From assembly GCA_944989445.1 (NCBI GenBank), contig CALYLW010000724.1:367294-431293 (forward strand): 64,000 nucleotides of DNA, in the 5' to 3' direction. Made by a program: the position numbers and the translations under genes. Source of the stretch: Ampullaceana balthica. Its lineage: Eukaryota > Mollusca > Gastropoda > Lymnaeidae. This document shows positions 38,001 to 44,828 of this stretch, in pieces. How positions within the stretch are numbered: the first letter of the stretch is position 1; each line of letters starts with the position of its first letter. The notes beneath the pieces are model-generated. The model did not search any database and was not told the DNA's origin. It worked only from the letters and a program-made list of their open reading frames with translations.

Positions 38001-40216
38001 TTTTTTTATTACAATTTTTTTCTTCTTTCAAGCAAACTTCTTTTGGCTCCCCCATTTATCATCACCTTCATTTTTCATGGTTGCATTAGAGCCTTAGTAC
38101 TGTCCTGAAAAGTGAGCAGTTACAAAAGTCAAGGCATTCCTGCAGCTGGGGGTGTTGTGGTGTGGGTGTTATTGTAATTAAAACAATGAACATATTGGCA
38201 AGAAGCCTTCCCTTCCACAGGGAGAATCATAAACAACAAGAAGTAAGTAAAAACGTAAAACTTAGCTGTTATGTTTAACTGAAGTAGACAACCAGAAAGG
38301 CAATGACAAGAGCCAGACAAAAGGGACAAAGGAAACAAAAGGAAAGAAGAGGGTGGTGTCAGGTTTCAACATGTGAGAGAAAACACATAGAAGGAGTGTC
38401 TGTGACAGATAAGAAACATGATGTTCATGACATGTGGTGATAGTGTCCTAAACCCTGAATAATAATATTCTCATGGTTGACTTCAGCCAACATGTTGGTT
38501 CAGGAGAGAATAGCAGTAAAGGCATATCATTCACATCCTTTAGTCATGTCTATTGAAGTGTCTAGAAACATGATATTTATTTTGTGTAATACTTTGGAGT
38601 AAAAGAAATAATGCATTTAAAGTAGGGGTCTACCGATATATCGGCTGGCCGATATATCGGCACCGATATCTGGATATCGGCAATATCGGTATCGGTAGCA
38701 TGTAAAGGTCCCGATATTGACGTCACCGATATTTCATAATAAGTGACATTTTGACCCCAAAAAAACGGAAACAAAAAAAACTATCATTTAGATTTACAAT
38801 ATCTCGACAAATTAATATATCGACCCCGATACCGGTATTGAAATAGTCAAAAGAGTCCTAGTATTAATATGTGCAGCCACGATACAGTGTGCCATGTGCT
38901 TTGCTTTGATATTGTTTAGGTATCGGCCGATTTTCGTATACTCGGAAATACTGTGTAAATAGTGCCGATGCCAAGTATACCGTAATTGCTCTAATAAATG
39001 TATAACATGTAAACATGTTCACGTAATTGCTCTAATAGCAAAGATGCGCGCAGAATCGCAGATGTCTAAAACATTTCGTTTCGTATGGAATAACAAAATG
39101 TACCGTGTGAAGACTTGTTGTCATTGGCAACCATTCAACCTTCAGCCTCATTTTCACTCTATTACAATTGTACTTAGTTCTCATTGTTTCATTCATAAAA
39201 TGTGGCCGTGTGCAAAAGCCATTAAACTATTGGTTAGAATTAATAATTATGAGTCAAGGTTGAAGTTTCAAAAGGAGTACCAAATATGCTTGTACATTTT
39301 TATAAAGGACGGTTCGTTTTGTTATGAGTCCTATGTAGGTCATGAACTGGAACTTGTAAACACATCGGAAACTTCGTTTCGGGAAAAAAATCGGCAATTT
39401 CGGCAAAACTGGATATCGGTAGACCCCTTAATTATAAAATATAAATAATTACGAGTGATAAATTTAAGAATCACGTCATCAAATAAGACCGCTGTTATTT
39501 TTGTCCTAACAAATACTCATCGACACTCATATCGGAAAAAAAATATCGGTAATATCGGCAAAAATGCGTATCGGTAGTCCCCTAATATTAAAGATAAAAA
39601 TAATTACGAGTGATAAATTTAAGAATGACGTCATCAAATATGACCGCTGGTTTTTGTCATAACAAATACTCATATCGGCAAAAAAAATATCGGTAATATC
39701 GGTATCGGCAATATCGGCAAAAAGGCATATCGGTAGACCCCTAATTTAAAGAAATCCCTTCGAGACAATTTAATGTTTACTTTTAGTGAATCATCACAGT
39801 GAGATATAGCATATTACTAGGTGAACAAGAAATTGAACTCACCCTTGAGGTCTGGAATCAGGGACATCACGATTTATTGGAATCTGATCACTTTTTAATA
39901 TATCCAAGTTGTAGTTGATTTTAATTGCCATTGACATTTCTGCACTTATATCTCTTTCATTCCTTATTTCAAAATTTTCCAGAGTATTTATACTAATGTT
40001 TCTAAATTCATTTTTAACAATATCTACATTCCAGTATAGTGTTGAAGGACTGAGTGAATCTGACGCTTGTTGATAAGTAGCCAAAATTTTATTGAGTCCG
40101 TCAGTCTTTACTTTAAGGGATCCTCTACCATAAAACAAATATGCAGTTGAGAAAATGCAGAGGGTTGCAAATCCAATACAAACAGCATAAAAAATTCTCC
40201 TGACATGAATCCTCAT
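10954..40216 (-). CDS. GALNT: Polypeptide N-acetylgalactosaminyltransferase (GT27), complete, 10 coding exons
   Basis: Type II Golgi membrane enzyme that transfers GalNAc from UDP-GalNAc to Ser/Thr, the first step of mucin-type O-glycosylation. CDS exons in transcription order: 39843-40216, 33500-33666, 32285-32462, 31325-31528, 17664-17781, 16715-16900, 12855-12989, 12456-12560, 11930-12064, 10954-11097. Every junction is GT-AG and the phases agree, giving 581 aa. Residues 8-28 are the signal anchor. The GT-A catalytic domain (about 125-410) shows [29 protein letters not shown], the metal-binding D231-S-H233, WGGEN at 337-341 and the third metal ligand His365 in CSRIGH. A ricin-type lectin domain (about 455-575) follows, with a QKW motif near the end. 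The length is normal for the family. A splice acceptor at 40263-40264 implies a further non-coding 5' exon. No frameshift or lost key residue was seen. Which GALNT subfamily it belongs to cannot be told by eye. Confidence 0.93.
11166..11475. repeat. 45-bp minisatellite in GALNT intron 9
   Basis: Nearly seven head-to-tail copies of a 45-bp unit (ATTAGTGAGCACTTAG, then GGGCTAATGGTACAT). Copies differ only at a few sites (catgag/cataag/cagaag). It lies between exons 9 and 10 on the gene's minus strand. The ATG in each unit creates a chance open frame at 11382-11597. Confidence 0.9.
11930..12064 (-). CDS. GALNT: GALNT coding exon 9: lectin domain
   Basis: Phase 0 exon of 45 codons beginning [10 protein letters not shown] and ending [14 protein letters not shown] takes the place of the usual Q-x-W of a trefoil repeat. 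Donor GTAAGC at 11929-11928. Confidence 0.88.
12456..12560 (-). CDS. GALNT: GALNT coding exon 8: start of lectin domain
   Basis: Acceptor TTGCAG before 12560, donor GTAAGT, 35 codons. Encodes [26 protein letters not shown], the opening of the ricin-type beta-trefoil. Confidence 0.88.
12700..12808. repeat. Short direct duplication in GALNT intron 7
   Basis: Two adjacent, diverged copies of about 53 bp, each holding AACAATTT..TCTTTTAACTTTGTATA and AGTCTTACTGT. A simple tandem duplication just 3' of exon 7. Confidence 0.6.
12855..12989 (-). CDS. GALNT: GALNT coding exon 7: end of catalytic domain
   Basis: Acceptor CCCTAG before 12989. Encodes [19 protein letters not shown], then [15 protein letters not shown], matching the family's GD.S.R..LR..L.C..F.WYL.N..P block before the linker to the lectin domain. 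Donor GTAAGG. Confidence 0.92.
12990..14010. other. GALNT intron 6, first part: no feature seen
   Basis: Ordinary AT-rich intron sequence between exon 7 and the pogo-like element. Open frames at 13082-13303 and 13400-13681 (minus) show no motif, splice support or family resemblance. Confidence 0.5.
14011..15830. mobile_element. Pogo-like TIR transposon, non-autonomous, 1.82 kb
   Basis: Flanked by TA at 14009-14010 and 15831-15832. The left end is CAGTCGAACCCACTTAACTC and the reverse-complemented right end CAGTCAAAACCGGTTAAGTC, followed on both sides by CGA. CAGT ends with a TA duplication fit the pogo/Tigger branch of Tc1/mariner. There is no transposase. The interior has two diverged copies of a segment running from GTGATGACGTGTAT to AACTCCGGG (near 14409 and 15068), so part of the body was duplicated. 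More GC-rich and CpG-rich than the intron around it. Confidence 0.78.
15833..16714. other. GALNT intron 6, last part: no feature seen
   Basis: AT-rich intronic sequence between the pogo-like element and exon 6. No gene, tandem array or delimited element was seen. Confidence 0.5.
16715..16900 (-). CDS. GALNT: GALNT coding exon 6: third metal ligand
   Basis: Phase 0 at both ends. Encodes [18 protein letters not shown] (His365 is the third metal ligand), then the flexible loop [17 protein letters not shown] and [15 protein letters not shown], all typical of GT27 enzymes. Confidence 0.92.
17213..17560. repeat. 22-bp minisatellite in GALNT intron 5, about 16 copies
   Basis: Almost perfectly uniform head-to-tail 22-bp unit, CAACAACACACC followed by AGCCAAATGT. 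Only the last two units carry substitutions. No unique spacers separate the units, so it is a minisatellite and not a CRISPR array. It sits about 100 bases below exon 5. Open frames of 103-128 codons across it are repeat translations. Confidence 0.92.
17664..17781 (-). CDS. GALNT: GALNT coding exon 5: WGGEN motif
   Basis: Acceptor TTTTCAG before 17781. Encodes [17 protein letters not shown], then [19 protein letters not shown], the conserved Gal/GalNAc-transferase motif. It ends exactly at codon AGG before GTGAGT. It is separated from exon 4 by a 13.5 kb intron. Confidence 0.93.
17867..18352. repeat. 25-bp minisatellite, segment 1
   Basis: Tandem 25-bp units (GTTAGACAGTAGG plus TGCCAACCATGA), with variants such as GAGAAAGAGAGAAG. 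This is the left part of one array in GALNT intron 4, broken at 18353 by hAT element A. It continues at 20982, 23532, 29521 and 31134. Confidence 0.92.
18894..20772 (+). pseudogene. hAT transposase of element A, GTF2IRD2/ZBED-like, broken
   Basis: Starts [15 protein letters not shown] at 18894. A BED-type zinc finger follows ([16 protein letters not shown]), but Tyr replaces the last His ligand. Next come [18 protein letters not shown] sequence and, after an inserted [18 protein letters not shown] with the catalytic-domain Asp block. The C-terminal hAT dimerisation region is clear at about 20550-20760 ([16 protein letters not shown], then [20 protein letters not shown]). Frameshifts and in-frame stops separate these pieces (for example near 19715, 20117 and 20320). 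The family cuts and joins transposon ends; this copy cannot make a full protein. Confidence 0.85.
19368..19612 (-). mobile_element. tRNA-derived SINE inserted in the transposase of element A
   Basis: A 245-bp insertion with exact 8-bp flanking repeats ATCATTGT (19360-19367 and 19613-19620). Removing it restores the transposase frame. Read on the minus strand, the head contains a tRNA-like stretch (GCGCTCACCTCACAAGC, then GGGGCGTGGGATCTAGCCC resembling a B box), and the tail is AAACAAACAAAACAAACA. That layout (tRNA head, short body, A-rich tail, target duplication) is typical of SINEs. Confidence 0.72.
20982..21089. repeat. 25-bp minisatellite, segment 2
   Basis: Four units plus one half of the 25-bp repeat between hAT elements A and B. 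It begins and ends with the shared duplication AGTTAGAC. Confidence 0.92.
21661..22986 (+). pseudogene. hAT transposase of element B, ZBED5/FAM200-like, decayed
   Basis: Begins ATG AGT GAG at 21661 and is at once interrupted by the MITE 21672-21834. The reading continues [16 protein letters not shown] at about 21845. Middle fragments include [13 protein letters not shown] and the open stretch 22333-22743 ([21 protein letters not shown]), like the ZBED5/FAM200 family. The C-terminus is recognisable as [29 protein letters not shown] at about 22830-22985. Many stops and frameshifts. Confidence 0.75.
21672..21834. mobile_element. hAT-like MITE, 163 bp, inside transposase B
   Basis: Ends CAAGGCTGGATTTA and, reverse-complemented, CAGTGCTGGATTTA. 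Exact 8-bp duplication AGTGAGCC at 21664-21671 and 21835-21842. The interior contains repeated GGGGCCCTAAG motifs and no coding frame. Confidence 0.82.
22977..23350 (+). mobile_element. Possible Helitron 5' end fragment
   Basis: A|TCCTATATATTAAAAGG is the classic style of a Helitron 5' terminus, directly after the decayed transposase of element B. I could not find a matching hairpin plus CTRR end downstream, so extent and identity are uncertain. Confidence 0.3.
23532..23564. repeat. 25-bp minisatellite, segment 3 (33 bp)
   Basis: A little over one repeat unit between hAT elements B and C, bounded on both sides by AGTTAGAC. Confidence 0.9.
23714..25009 (-). mobile_element. Helitron copy 1 (non-autonomous, complete ends)
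   Basis: On the minus strand it starts TCTATATTTATAAAAATCAA after an A and ends GACGGGTCTGCTAG before a T, as Helitrons do (TC...CTRR, inserted between A and T). A weak hairpin, CGTTG..CGACG, lies just upstream of the CTAG. The interior has repeated sub-units centred on GGGGCCCCGGCCCCGAA. No Rep/helicase frame. Confidence 0.72.
25010..26487 (-). mobile_element. Helitron copy 2, tandem, lacking the CTAG end
   Basis: Begins directly at the 5' terminus of copy 1 with the same internal sub-units (GGGCCCCNGGCCC, then ATTTTAATATGGGCTACC). It ends with the same 5' block near 26400-26487 (GTCAGCTATAAAGGACATG, ACACAGACATACTTTGATT). Its own hairpin/CTAG end is missing, so it is a head-to-tail partial copy. 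Confidence 0.62.
26488..27321 (-). mobile_element. Helitron copy 3, tandem, truncated
   Basis: Third head-to-tail copy, closely similar to copy 2. It ends at the 5' terminus TCTAAATATATAAAAATCAA (minus strand), preceded by A. It carries the (AC)n-like stretch and CAGACATAC next to that end. Confidence 0.65.
27484..29200 (-). pseudogene. hAT transposase of element C, GTF2IRD2/ZBED-like, lightly broken
   Basis: Minus strand. N-terminal BED-like finger remnant [20 protein letters not shown] near 29100, then LLAQQ-type sequence, [35 protein letters not shown] and [13 protein letters not shown] (28692-28990). After a stop near 28691 comes [16 protein letters not shown]. Then the open stretch 28235-28618 with [15 protein letters not shown] and [19 protein letters not shown]. 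The C-terminal dimerisation segment is intact ([17 protein letters not shown]), with a stop at 27486. It is the best preserved hAT transposase here, yet has several stops and frameshifts. Confidence 0.8.
29521..30010. repeat. 25-bp minisatellite, segment 4
   Basis: About 20 units of the 25-bp repeat, many with the GAGAAAGAGAGAAG variant, between hAT elements C and D. The last eight bases, GTGCCAAC, are the target duplication of element D. Confidence 0.92.
30011..31133. mobile_element. hAT element D, Ac-type ends, non-autonomous (1.12 kb)
   Basis: Left end TAGGGCTGTCAA; the reverse-complemented right end is TAGGCCTGTCAA. Exact duplication GTGCCAAC at 30003-30010 and 31134-31141, fitting the nTnnnnAn target described for Ac-type hATs. 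The right subterminal region holds several palindromic CGGGTACCCG motifs, likely transposase-binding sites. It contains a second element at 30149-30570 and no transposase. Confidence 0.88.
30149..30570. mobile_element. GGGGCCGTCC-TIR element, copy 1 (nested in D)
   Basis: Left end GGGGCCGTACATAAATCACG; the reverse-complemented right end is GGGCCCGTCCATAAATGATG. C-runs separate TTGTCACAAA and ATGTGACGTCACAT blocks. Flanks share only TTA, compatible with a 3-bp PIF/Harbinger-like duplication but not proof. Related copies lie at 44829 and 47090. Confidence 0.65.
31134..31150. repeat. 25-bp minisatellite, right edge
   Basis: Final partial unit GTGCCAACACATG after element D; unique intron sequence follows. 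It shows element D inserted near the array's right margin. Confidence 0.75.
31325..31528 (-). CDS. GALNT: GALNT coding exon 4
   Basis: Acceptor CTTTAG before 31528; one G completes the split Trp codon, then [26 protein letters not shown] corresponds to the family's GGFDWDL..F segment. The donor GTAAGA splits a Pro codon. Confidence 0.9.
31730..32285. repeat. Composite 22-bp minisatellite in GALNT intron 3
   Basis: Alternating units GTTGCTAGACTACCCAATC and CTAGACTCACCAAAACACTA, about 22 bp each, sometimes forming a higher-order unit of about 65 bp. It runs right up to the splice donor of exon 3: the last repeat's CTAGACTCACC forms the GTGAGT donor on the minus strand. Confidence 0.85.
32285..32462 (-). 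CDS. GALNT: GALNT coding exon 3: DxH metal site
   Basis: Acceptor ATTACAG before 32462 gives the phase required by exon 2. Encodes [24 protein letters not shown] and [13 protein letters not shown]231-S-H233 is the catalytic manganese-binding DxH motif. The Trp codon is split by the GTGAGT donor. Confidence 0.92.
32463..32525 (-). pseudogene. Relic duplicate of the 5' part of GALNT exon 3
   Basis: Directly upstream of exon 3 on the minus strand and in the same open frame lies [20 protein letters not shown]. It aligns without gaps to [20 protein letters not shown] in exon 3 (9 of about 20 identical, most others conservative). A possible acceptor (ATAAG) precedes it in a usable phase, so an isoform with 21 extra residues is conceivable. 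I read it as a decayed internal duplication because exon 3's own acceptor ATTACAG gives a normal family sequence. Confidence 0.5.
32543..32699. mobile_element. Small Tc1/mariner-like MITE, about 157 bp
   Basis: Left end CCGTAATTTATGGACTATAA; the reverse-complemented right end is CCATATTTGACATACTATAA. Both are followed by GACACA. A TA follows the right end; the left TA is not intact. This resembles the widespread MITE type whose ends read CCGTATTTTCC..CTATAAG. Confidence 0.6.
32700..33499. other. GALNT intron 2: no feature seen
   Basis: AT-rich intron sequence between the small MITE and exon 2 with a short GAAAGAAAGAAG purine run near 33160. No gene or delimited element was seen. Confidence 0.5.
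33500..33666 (-). CDS. GALNT: GALNT coding exon 2: start of GT-A domain
   Basis: Acceptor CAACAG before 33666. Encodes [16 protein letters not shown], then [17 protein letters not shown] and [11 protein letters not shown], the nucleotide-binding beginning of the catalytic domain. The donor GTGAGT leaves one base of a Gly codon. Confidence 0.92.
34128..35394 (+). mobile_element. hAT element F (1.27 kb), nested in E
   Basis: Left end CAGTGGTTCTCAACCT; the reverse-complemented right end is CACTGGTTCTCAACCT. Flanks GCTTAAAG and GCTTACAG (7 of 8), a TA-centred target like those of elements A-C. GTGGTCCG motifs recur in both subterminal regions. Confidence 0.85.
34380..35060 (+). pseudogene. Remnant ZBED5/FAM200-like transposase of element F
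   Basis: Heavily broken + strand fragments in shifting frames: YTEIRWLS near 34385, [19 protein letters not shown] near 34480-34545, then [11 protein letters not shown] near 34995. All are landmarks of the ZBED5/FAM200 hAT family. There is no usable reading frame and most of the protein is missing. Confidence 0.6.
35396..35560. repeat. Fragment shared with the pogo-like element at 14.7 kb
   Basis: This stretch (TTTGCTGCATGCTGTGACTC, then a G-rich purine tract and TTGGTATGTCAAATCAAG) resembles 14680-14830 inside the pogo-like element at 14011-15830. It lies between nested element F and the transposase of E, so it is likely a leftover of an older insertion. By-eye comparison only. Confidence 0.45.
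35531..37240 (+). pseudogene. hAT transposase of element E, ZMYM1/DUF4371-like, broken
   Basis: Open stretch 35560-35983 has [39 protein letters not shown] and [15 protein letters not shown], typical of the DUF4371 part of ZMYM1-like transposases (normally ..LDST.D..H.EQ). It continues [12 protein letters not shown] and [16 protein letters not shown] at about 36005-36120. Fragments follow across 36280-36830. The C-terminal dimerisation region is clear at about 37060-37235 ([18 protein letters not shown], then [11 protein letters not shown]). Several stops and frameshifts. Confidence 0.82.
37515..38622. other. GALNT intron 1, middle: no feature seen
   Basis: AT-rich intronic sequence between elements E and G; open frames here show no motif. 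A purine-rich GAAAGAAGAGGG tract near 38340 is the only compositional feature. Confidence 0.45.
38623..39743. mobile_element. hAT element G, Ac-type ends, non-autonomous (1.12 kb)
   Basis: Left end TAGGGGTCTACCGATAT; the reverse-complemented right end is TAGGGGTCTACCGATAT. Exact duplication ATTTAAAG at 38615-38622 and 39744-39751. Both ends are packed with ATATCGG/CCGATAT motifs, the usual subterminal binding-site arrangement of hATs. The right terminus is repeated internally near 39412 and 39566 (period about 155 bp). The 134-codon frame at 39044-39448 has no hAT motif. Confidence 0.9.
39843..40216 (-). CDS. GALNT: GALNT coding exon 1: signal anchor and stem
   Basis: Starts at ATG 40216 (MRIHVRRIF). 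Hydrophobic residues 8-28 form the single transmembrane anchor after two to three basic residues, as in type II Golgi enzymes. The stem ends with [11 protein letters not shown], matching the family's NR..PD.R block. The donor GTGAGT follows 39843; two bases of a Gly codon carry over. Confidence 0.9.
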
Positions 40217-40262
40217 TTTGCAAAAGTAAGGCTTAAACTTTTCTTGTGTGTTTTGTTTTTAT

Positions 40263-40264
40263 CT
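40263..40264 (-). promoter_or_regulatory. GALNT: Splice acceptor of the GALNT 5' UTR/first coding exon
   Basis: On the minus strand a pyrimidine tract (GCTTTGCTTTCTTTCAG) ends at 40263, 47 bases before the start codon. It implies an upstream non-coding exon, which I could not locate. Confidence 0.5.
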
Positions 40265-41429
40265 GAAAGAAAGCAAAGCAAGGATAATACAAGAAAATGC
40301 ATTTGTATACATATTATGTGATACTTTTCCCTTTTTAAAAAAAAATTATAATTTTTAAGTCAATACAGGATTTTGTAAGGTTTTCCATTAAATGTAAACA
40401 AATAATAATCACACAAAAGAAACGGCAGTTCAATAAATTCAAACATTTTCCAAAGGAAGCTTTCGTGTTAAAGTTATAACAAAGACCTATGTTCAAATGG
40501 TACCCGTTAGGCCCTTTTCTTACTCTGTAGGGTAGGATGTGTTTTTTGCCAAAATCATAGAGAAAAAAGTGATTAAAAGATAAAAACAGTACTTTAGAAA
40601 GGGGGAGGAGCAGAACTTTTCTTTATTTAAGGGACAGCATTTTAGCTAACTGGAAGCATCATCCAGAAGTACCTAATATTGATTCATATTACATAGCATT
40701 CTTTGGCAATAATCATGATTAGTATACAGATTTTTTTAAAAACATTATAATAATTTTCTAATAACACTTCATGTCTATATAGAAAAAGTTAAAGTTTAAA
40801 AAATAATAACATGACTCATGCCCCACCCCATCTCATGATGTTAAAACATGCTTTGTGACAAAGAAAAAAACTATTCCTGAAAATCTGGTTTACAATATTT
40901 AATGAATCATAATTAAATTATAAAAGTGTAATTTTTTAGCCTATACTATACATATACAACTAAAGCTCGACTTATGACCACAATTGGTTCTGGCAGATTG
41001 GTAATAATTTGACTACTTTTTGTGTACAGTAACGTGAAATGATGATATAAAAATATCTAAGTTAAATTATATTAATTATATCATAAATTTCTTTTATTTT
41101 GTTATAAATCAAAATTTTCAGAGTAAAACATTTATACTATTATACAACTGAGGTAGAAATAAATCTGAATTCTAATATGGCGAGTTATTGTGGTCGTAAA
41201 GTTAAATGGTTGTAAGTTGCATTGGTCATAAGACGATAAGTTCACCACTAAATGTACCATTACCAATAACATATGCCATATTTGCTTATAGAATGATTTT
41301 TTTTCTGCTCACAATATTCAAATTTTAACTTTTTTTTTCTGTATTACAAAAATCTTATAGTGTTTAATTGCATGTGTATGTGTGTGGTGGGGGGGGTAAT
41401 TATTTACTTTTACAAACATAGAACTAGAA
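40265..41429. other. Upstream intron or flank of GALNT
   Basis: AT-rich sequence without coding potential. It includes the probable MITE at 40963-41245. A (GT)n-like stretch with a G-run lies near 41365-41397. Confidence 0.4.
40963..41245. mobile_element. Possible Tigger-like MITE
   Basis: AAGCTCGACTTATGACCA on the left is inverted at the right as TTGGTCATAAGACGATAAG. The motif resembles Tigger-type ends, but neither terminus nor a TA duplication can be fixed. Confidence 0.4.
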
Positions 41430-42597
41430 CAGTGTTGTTCAACCGGTGTGCCGCGGCATATTAGTGTTCCGCGAGAGATTTCAAAAATACCATAAATTGC
41501 TAGGCTTTTCGAACCTTCAAGTTTTGAAAAAAAATATCCTTAACCGAAAAATAATTGAATAAAAACGTTTCATGTTTGTATTGTTCTGGTTGTGAGAATC
41601 TCTTAAAAGCTACGAAATTTCTCTCCTCCATTAGGAATAAATATCTGTTGTAAGTAAATAAAAACCCGTTCCTGCTGTTCACTTTTTTAAAAACTTTTAA
41701 TTACAGACGGCTATGGATAACGTTTTGAAGAGAAGCCAGAAGGATTCCAGCGAGCATCAAAATGGAGAGAGAGCTGCGAAATCCAAGAAGAATGTTACCA
41801 AACGGAAATATCGCGAGGAATATCTTGAGTATGGTTTCATACAATGTGTAAATGATCCTTCTCTTCCGTTTTGTCTTAATTGTAACATGGCATTGTCTAA
41901 CGAGTCCATAAACCCCAGTAAACTGAAGCGGCATCTGAACTCAAATCATCCAGGATTGAAAGACAAGCCGAAAAGTTATTTTGCATCCATTCGGTCCAAC
42001 TTAGAGCTACAATAAAAAATAATGAAGAAATTTTCCTCAATTCCTGTCAAAGCTCAGTTAGCAAGCTTATAACATTGCGAATCTTTTTGGTCATACAAAA
42101 GAAATCTCACTTGGACGCTGCAAAGACAATCATATTGCTGTCTTTATGAATCGCAGTTGAGACTATGGAGTTGGGACCCGACTCTGTTGAAAAAAATAAA
42201 TAAGATTCCACTGTCTCACCAGACGATGGGACGTCTGATTGCTGACATTTTGACAGATTTGGACAATCAAATCAAAGAGCATTTTGCGGAAGCCGACGAC
42301 ATCCAAAAGCTCTGGGCAATGCAAATCGATGAAAGTACTGACATCAGCGGAAAGGCGCAACTGCTCGCATACGTCAAACGTGAAAGACTGCAGATGATAG
42401 ACAGAGAAATGAGAGTTTGCTTATCCAGCAATGAGCCGCGTTTTGAGCTCATCTGCTCCAAAGAAAACGCTCAAGTATTTCATTAATTATGAAACATCTT
42501 TTGAATAAACACTGATTTCTTTTTTTTTGTGAGGTGTGCCGCGCAAATTTTTTACCAGTTTAGTGTGCCGTGAACGATTTTCGGTTGGACAACACTG
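41430..42597 (+). mobile_element. hAT element H, ZBED5-like, internally deleted (1.17 kb)
   Basis: Left end CAGTGTTGTTCAACCGG; the reverse-complemented right end is CAGTGTTGTCCAACCGA. Exact duplication AACTAGAA at 41422-41429 and 42598-42605, TA-centred. GTGTGCCG motifs lie in both subterminal regions. It holds the first part of a transposase only. Confidence 0.92.
41713..42486 (+). pseudogene. 5' part of a ZBED5/FAM200-like hAT transposase (element H)
   Basis: MDNVLKRSQKDSSEH opens the frame at 41713. A complete BED zinc finger follows (CLNCNMALSNES, then LKRHLNSNHPG: Cys-x2-Cys..His-x4-His). After a stop at about 42013 a second open stretch, 42157-42486, has KIPLSHQTMGRLIADI and AMQIDESTDISGKAQLLAYV, the first catalytic Asp region. 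The rest of the catalytic and dimerisation domains is absent. The intact zinc finger could still bind transposon ends if expressed. Confidence 0.82.
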
Positions 42598-42605
42598 AAC
42601 TAGAA

Positions 42606-43719
42606 GAACTAAGTTTTTTAAAGTTGAGTTTTAAGACTGAATAATAATGAAAGTGAATCAATAGATTAAATGATCAAATGGACATGAGATAAAATGAATC
42701 AGTCAATAAGACAATAAGATGATGTATGAATCATAATATTCATAACAATAATAATGAACAATTAACTCAACTAGTCATTTACATTTATTATTATTATTAT
42801 AAGTATAAGAGATCTCAAACCTGTGCCATTCAATGTTCAAAGTCACAATCAATCATATTCATTCAATGTCAGTTAAATTAGGTGTAGAGAATTAAACAGC
42901 ATTGGGCTTATGTTATCCCTGCCCCTATTTCCAAGTCTTCAAAGTCTAAAACTAAACTAAAGTTTCACTGGAATTGAATTAAATACCTACTGCCAATGGG
43001 CTCAATGGCTAAAAAAAAATGCCTTTATTATTCAATGACTCGAGACTCCAGATATATTATCCAAATCACTGAAATTGTCTTAAATCTAAAATATCGCTAG
43101 GAAAGCAAAGTAAAGTCAAAGAGTGCATAATAATTAACATGAACAAAAAAAATTAAAATTTTAATTAATTTAATATAAATGCAAAATGAAGTTAAAGTTA
43201 AAGTACTTACAGTAAAGGTCGAATAAAGAATAAAATAAAGTTAATAATAAAAGTAAAGTAAAATTAAATTAAAGTTTATAAAGAATAAAGACAATAAAAT
43301 AGTAGGTAATACTACTATTACTATTAGACTAAACTAATAGTAACAATAAATTAATTAATTCAGTCACTACTTTTGACTTTACTTTGAATTACTTTGATTA
43401 GGCCTACTGATTACTTTCAAAACTTTGAAAAAAAGTACCTTGCTATAATGAGACATAATCATAAAGGTTTCTTAAATTTCTTCAACACGCAAATTGGTCC
43501 CGAAAACTCATTCCTTTTCTTCATTCTATATGAAAATAAAGAAAAGGCACGAAAGCACACAACATTGAAATTTGTGTGCAGTACGACGTCTGTGGACGGG
43601 CAAGTCAAATATTTGTTTATGCCGGAAGTAAAGTTATGCTACTGACCTTTGACTGGTTACTCTTTTGTAGACTAGAAAGCTCATGCTCCCTTGTAACCTT
43701 GGTGAAAAACCCATTAGCG
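42606..43719. other. Gene-free AT-rich sequence
   Basis: Long runs of AAAGTTAAAGT/AATAAA-type simple sequence, especially 43130-43390. No gene or delimited element was seen; the open frames at 43394-43645 and 43576-43806 lack motifs. Confidence 0.45.
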
Positions 43720-43810
43720 CAAGGGTGTCCAAAGTCAAGCCCGCGGGTCAAATGCGGCCCGCGTTTAAATTTTAAGTGGCCCTCGACCTCATCAATATTT
43801 AATTGAATCC
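43720..43810. mobile_element. Left end of a hAT-like element, right end not found
   Basis: CAAGGGTGTCCAAAG followed by GCCCGCGGGTCAAATGCGGC strongly resembles the terminal and subterminal sequence of hAT elements. No inverted partner was found before element I, so it is probably truncated. Confidence 0.5.
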
Positions 43811-44761
43811 TTTTTTTTTGTAACGAAATTTTATATATAAATAAATTCGAAATGATAAGCTGTTTTAATTTCAAAATACTACAACGTTAAATGATGGCAA
43901 TAACCGATAACGTTTTATTGTTTACCAACTTGGATATTGATTGCAAAAGTCCAAAAGGGCGATGAAATTATGAGCTGTTGTGTTCACCAATTTTGGATGA
44001 CGTCCGGTGGCAAAAATTAATGCCTTGAAATTGTTTATTTCTGCTTTACACTCGAATAAGGAAATGAATGAAGCATTGGTGTTCTTAAAATTTTAAAAGA
44101 CAGTTTTTAAATCACAGTTTTACCTCAAAATTTCCGGCTCTGGTTATATTTCAACACGTTTGATTTATTGTAAGGCGCGTATATTATTAATTTTTAAATG
44201 ATGGAGTAAGATATTTTAAAAATCTATAAGAAAATTACGATAGTTTTTTTTTCCAAATTGATTTTCCCAGAAAATGCTACTTATACAAAATGGCTATATA
44301 TATAATATATGTGTGTGTGCTTGTGTGCATTAAGGGAGTAACTTATTCAAAATTGAGTGTTTATGCCATAAACAAGGAAGAAAACTTATTAGAATCTGCA
44401 TCTGCTCTTTCTGAAGCTGTAAGTCCATCAGTTGTTTGGTTAATTGTAATGAGAGGATGAAAGAATCTCGAAGGTAAAACGTTGAAATATGAGCTCTGTA
44501 CTTTGTTTCAAACATTTTATGCCCTGATATTTCACAATTTGAGTGAAATATTGGCTGGTGCGAACCTGATTGTCAAACCATTCCTGGTCCTTCAATATAT
44601 CATACAGAATGGGACTGCGATAAAGCTTTGAAATAAAATACAAAATACACCAAAAAAAATTGTGCAATTAAAACAATAAATTTGAGCTTTATTTTAAACT
44701 AAAACGACAATAGACGTTTCGGCTAATGCCTTCATCAGTACAATAACATAAAATAGGTACT
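43811..44761. other. Gene-free AT-rich sequence
   Basis: No coding frame or delimited element was seen. A short TATATATAATATATGTGTGTG stretch lies near 44297. It may include the unrecognised body of the truncated hAT that begins at 43720. Confidence 0.4.
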
Positions 44762-44828
44762 CAGAGGCGTCACTAGGGTGGGTGTCACCCGGGGCGGTAG
44801 CTCATGGTGTCACCCCTTCATGACTGAA

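Noticed and set aside
39044..39448. 134-codon frame in hAT element G as a gene
   Set aside because: No zinc finger, catalytic or dimerisation motif; it overlaps terminal repeat copies of a non-autonomous element.
10954..40216. GALNT as a pseudogene because its introns are full of transposons
   Set aside because: All ten coding exons have intact GT-AG borders, matching phases, no stops, and the key catalytic residues.
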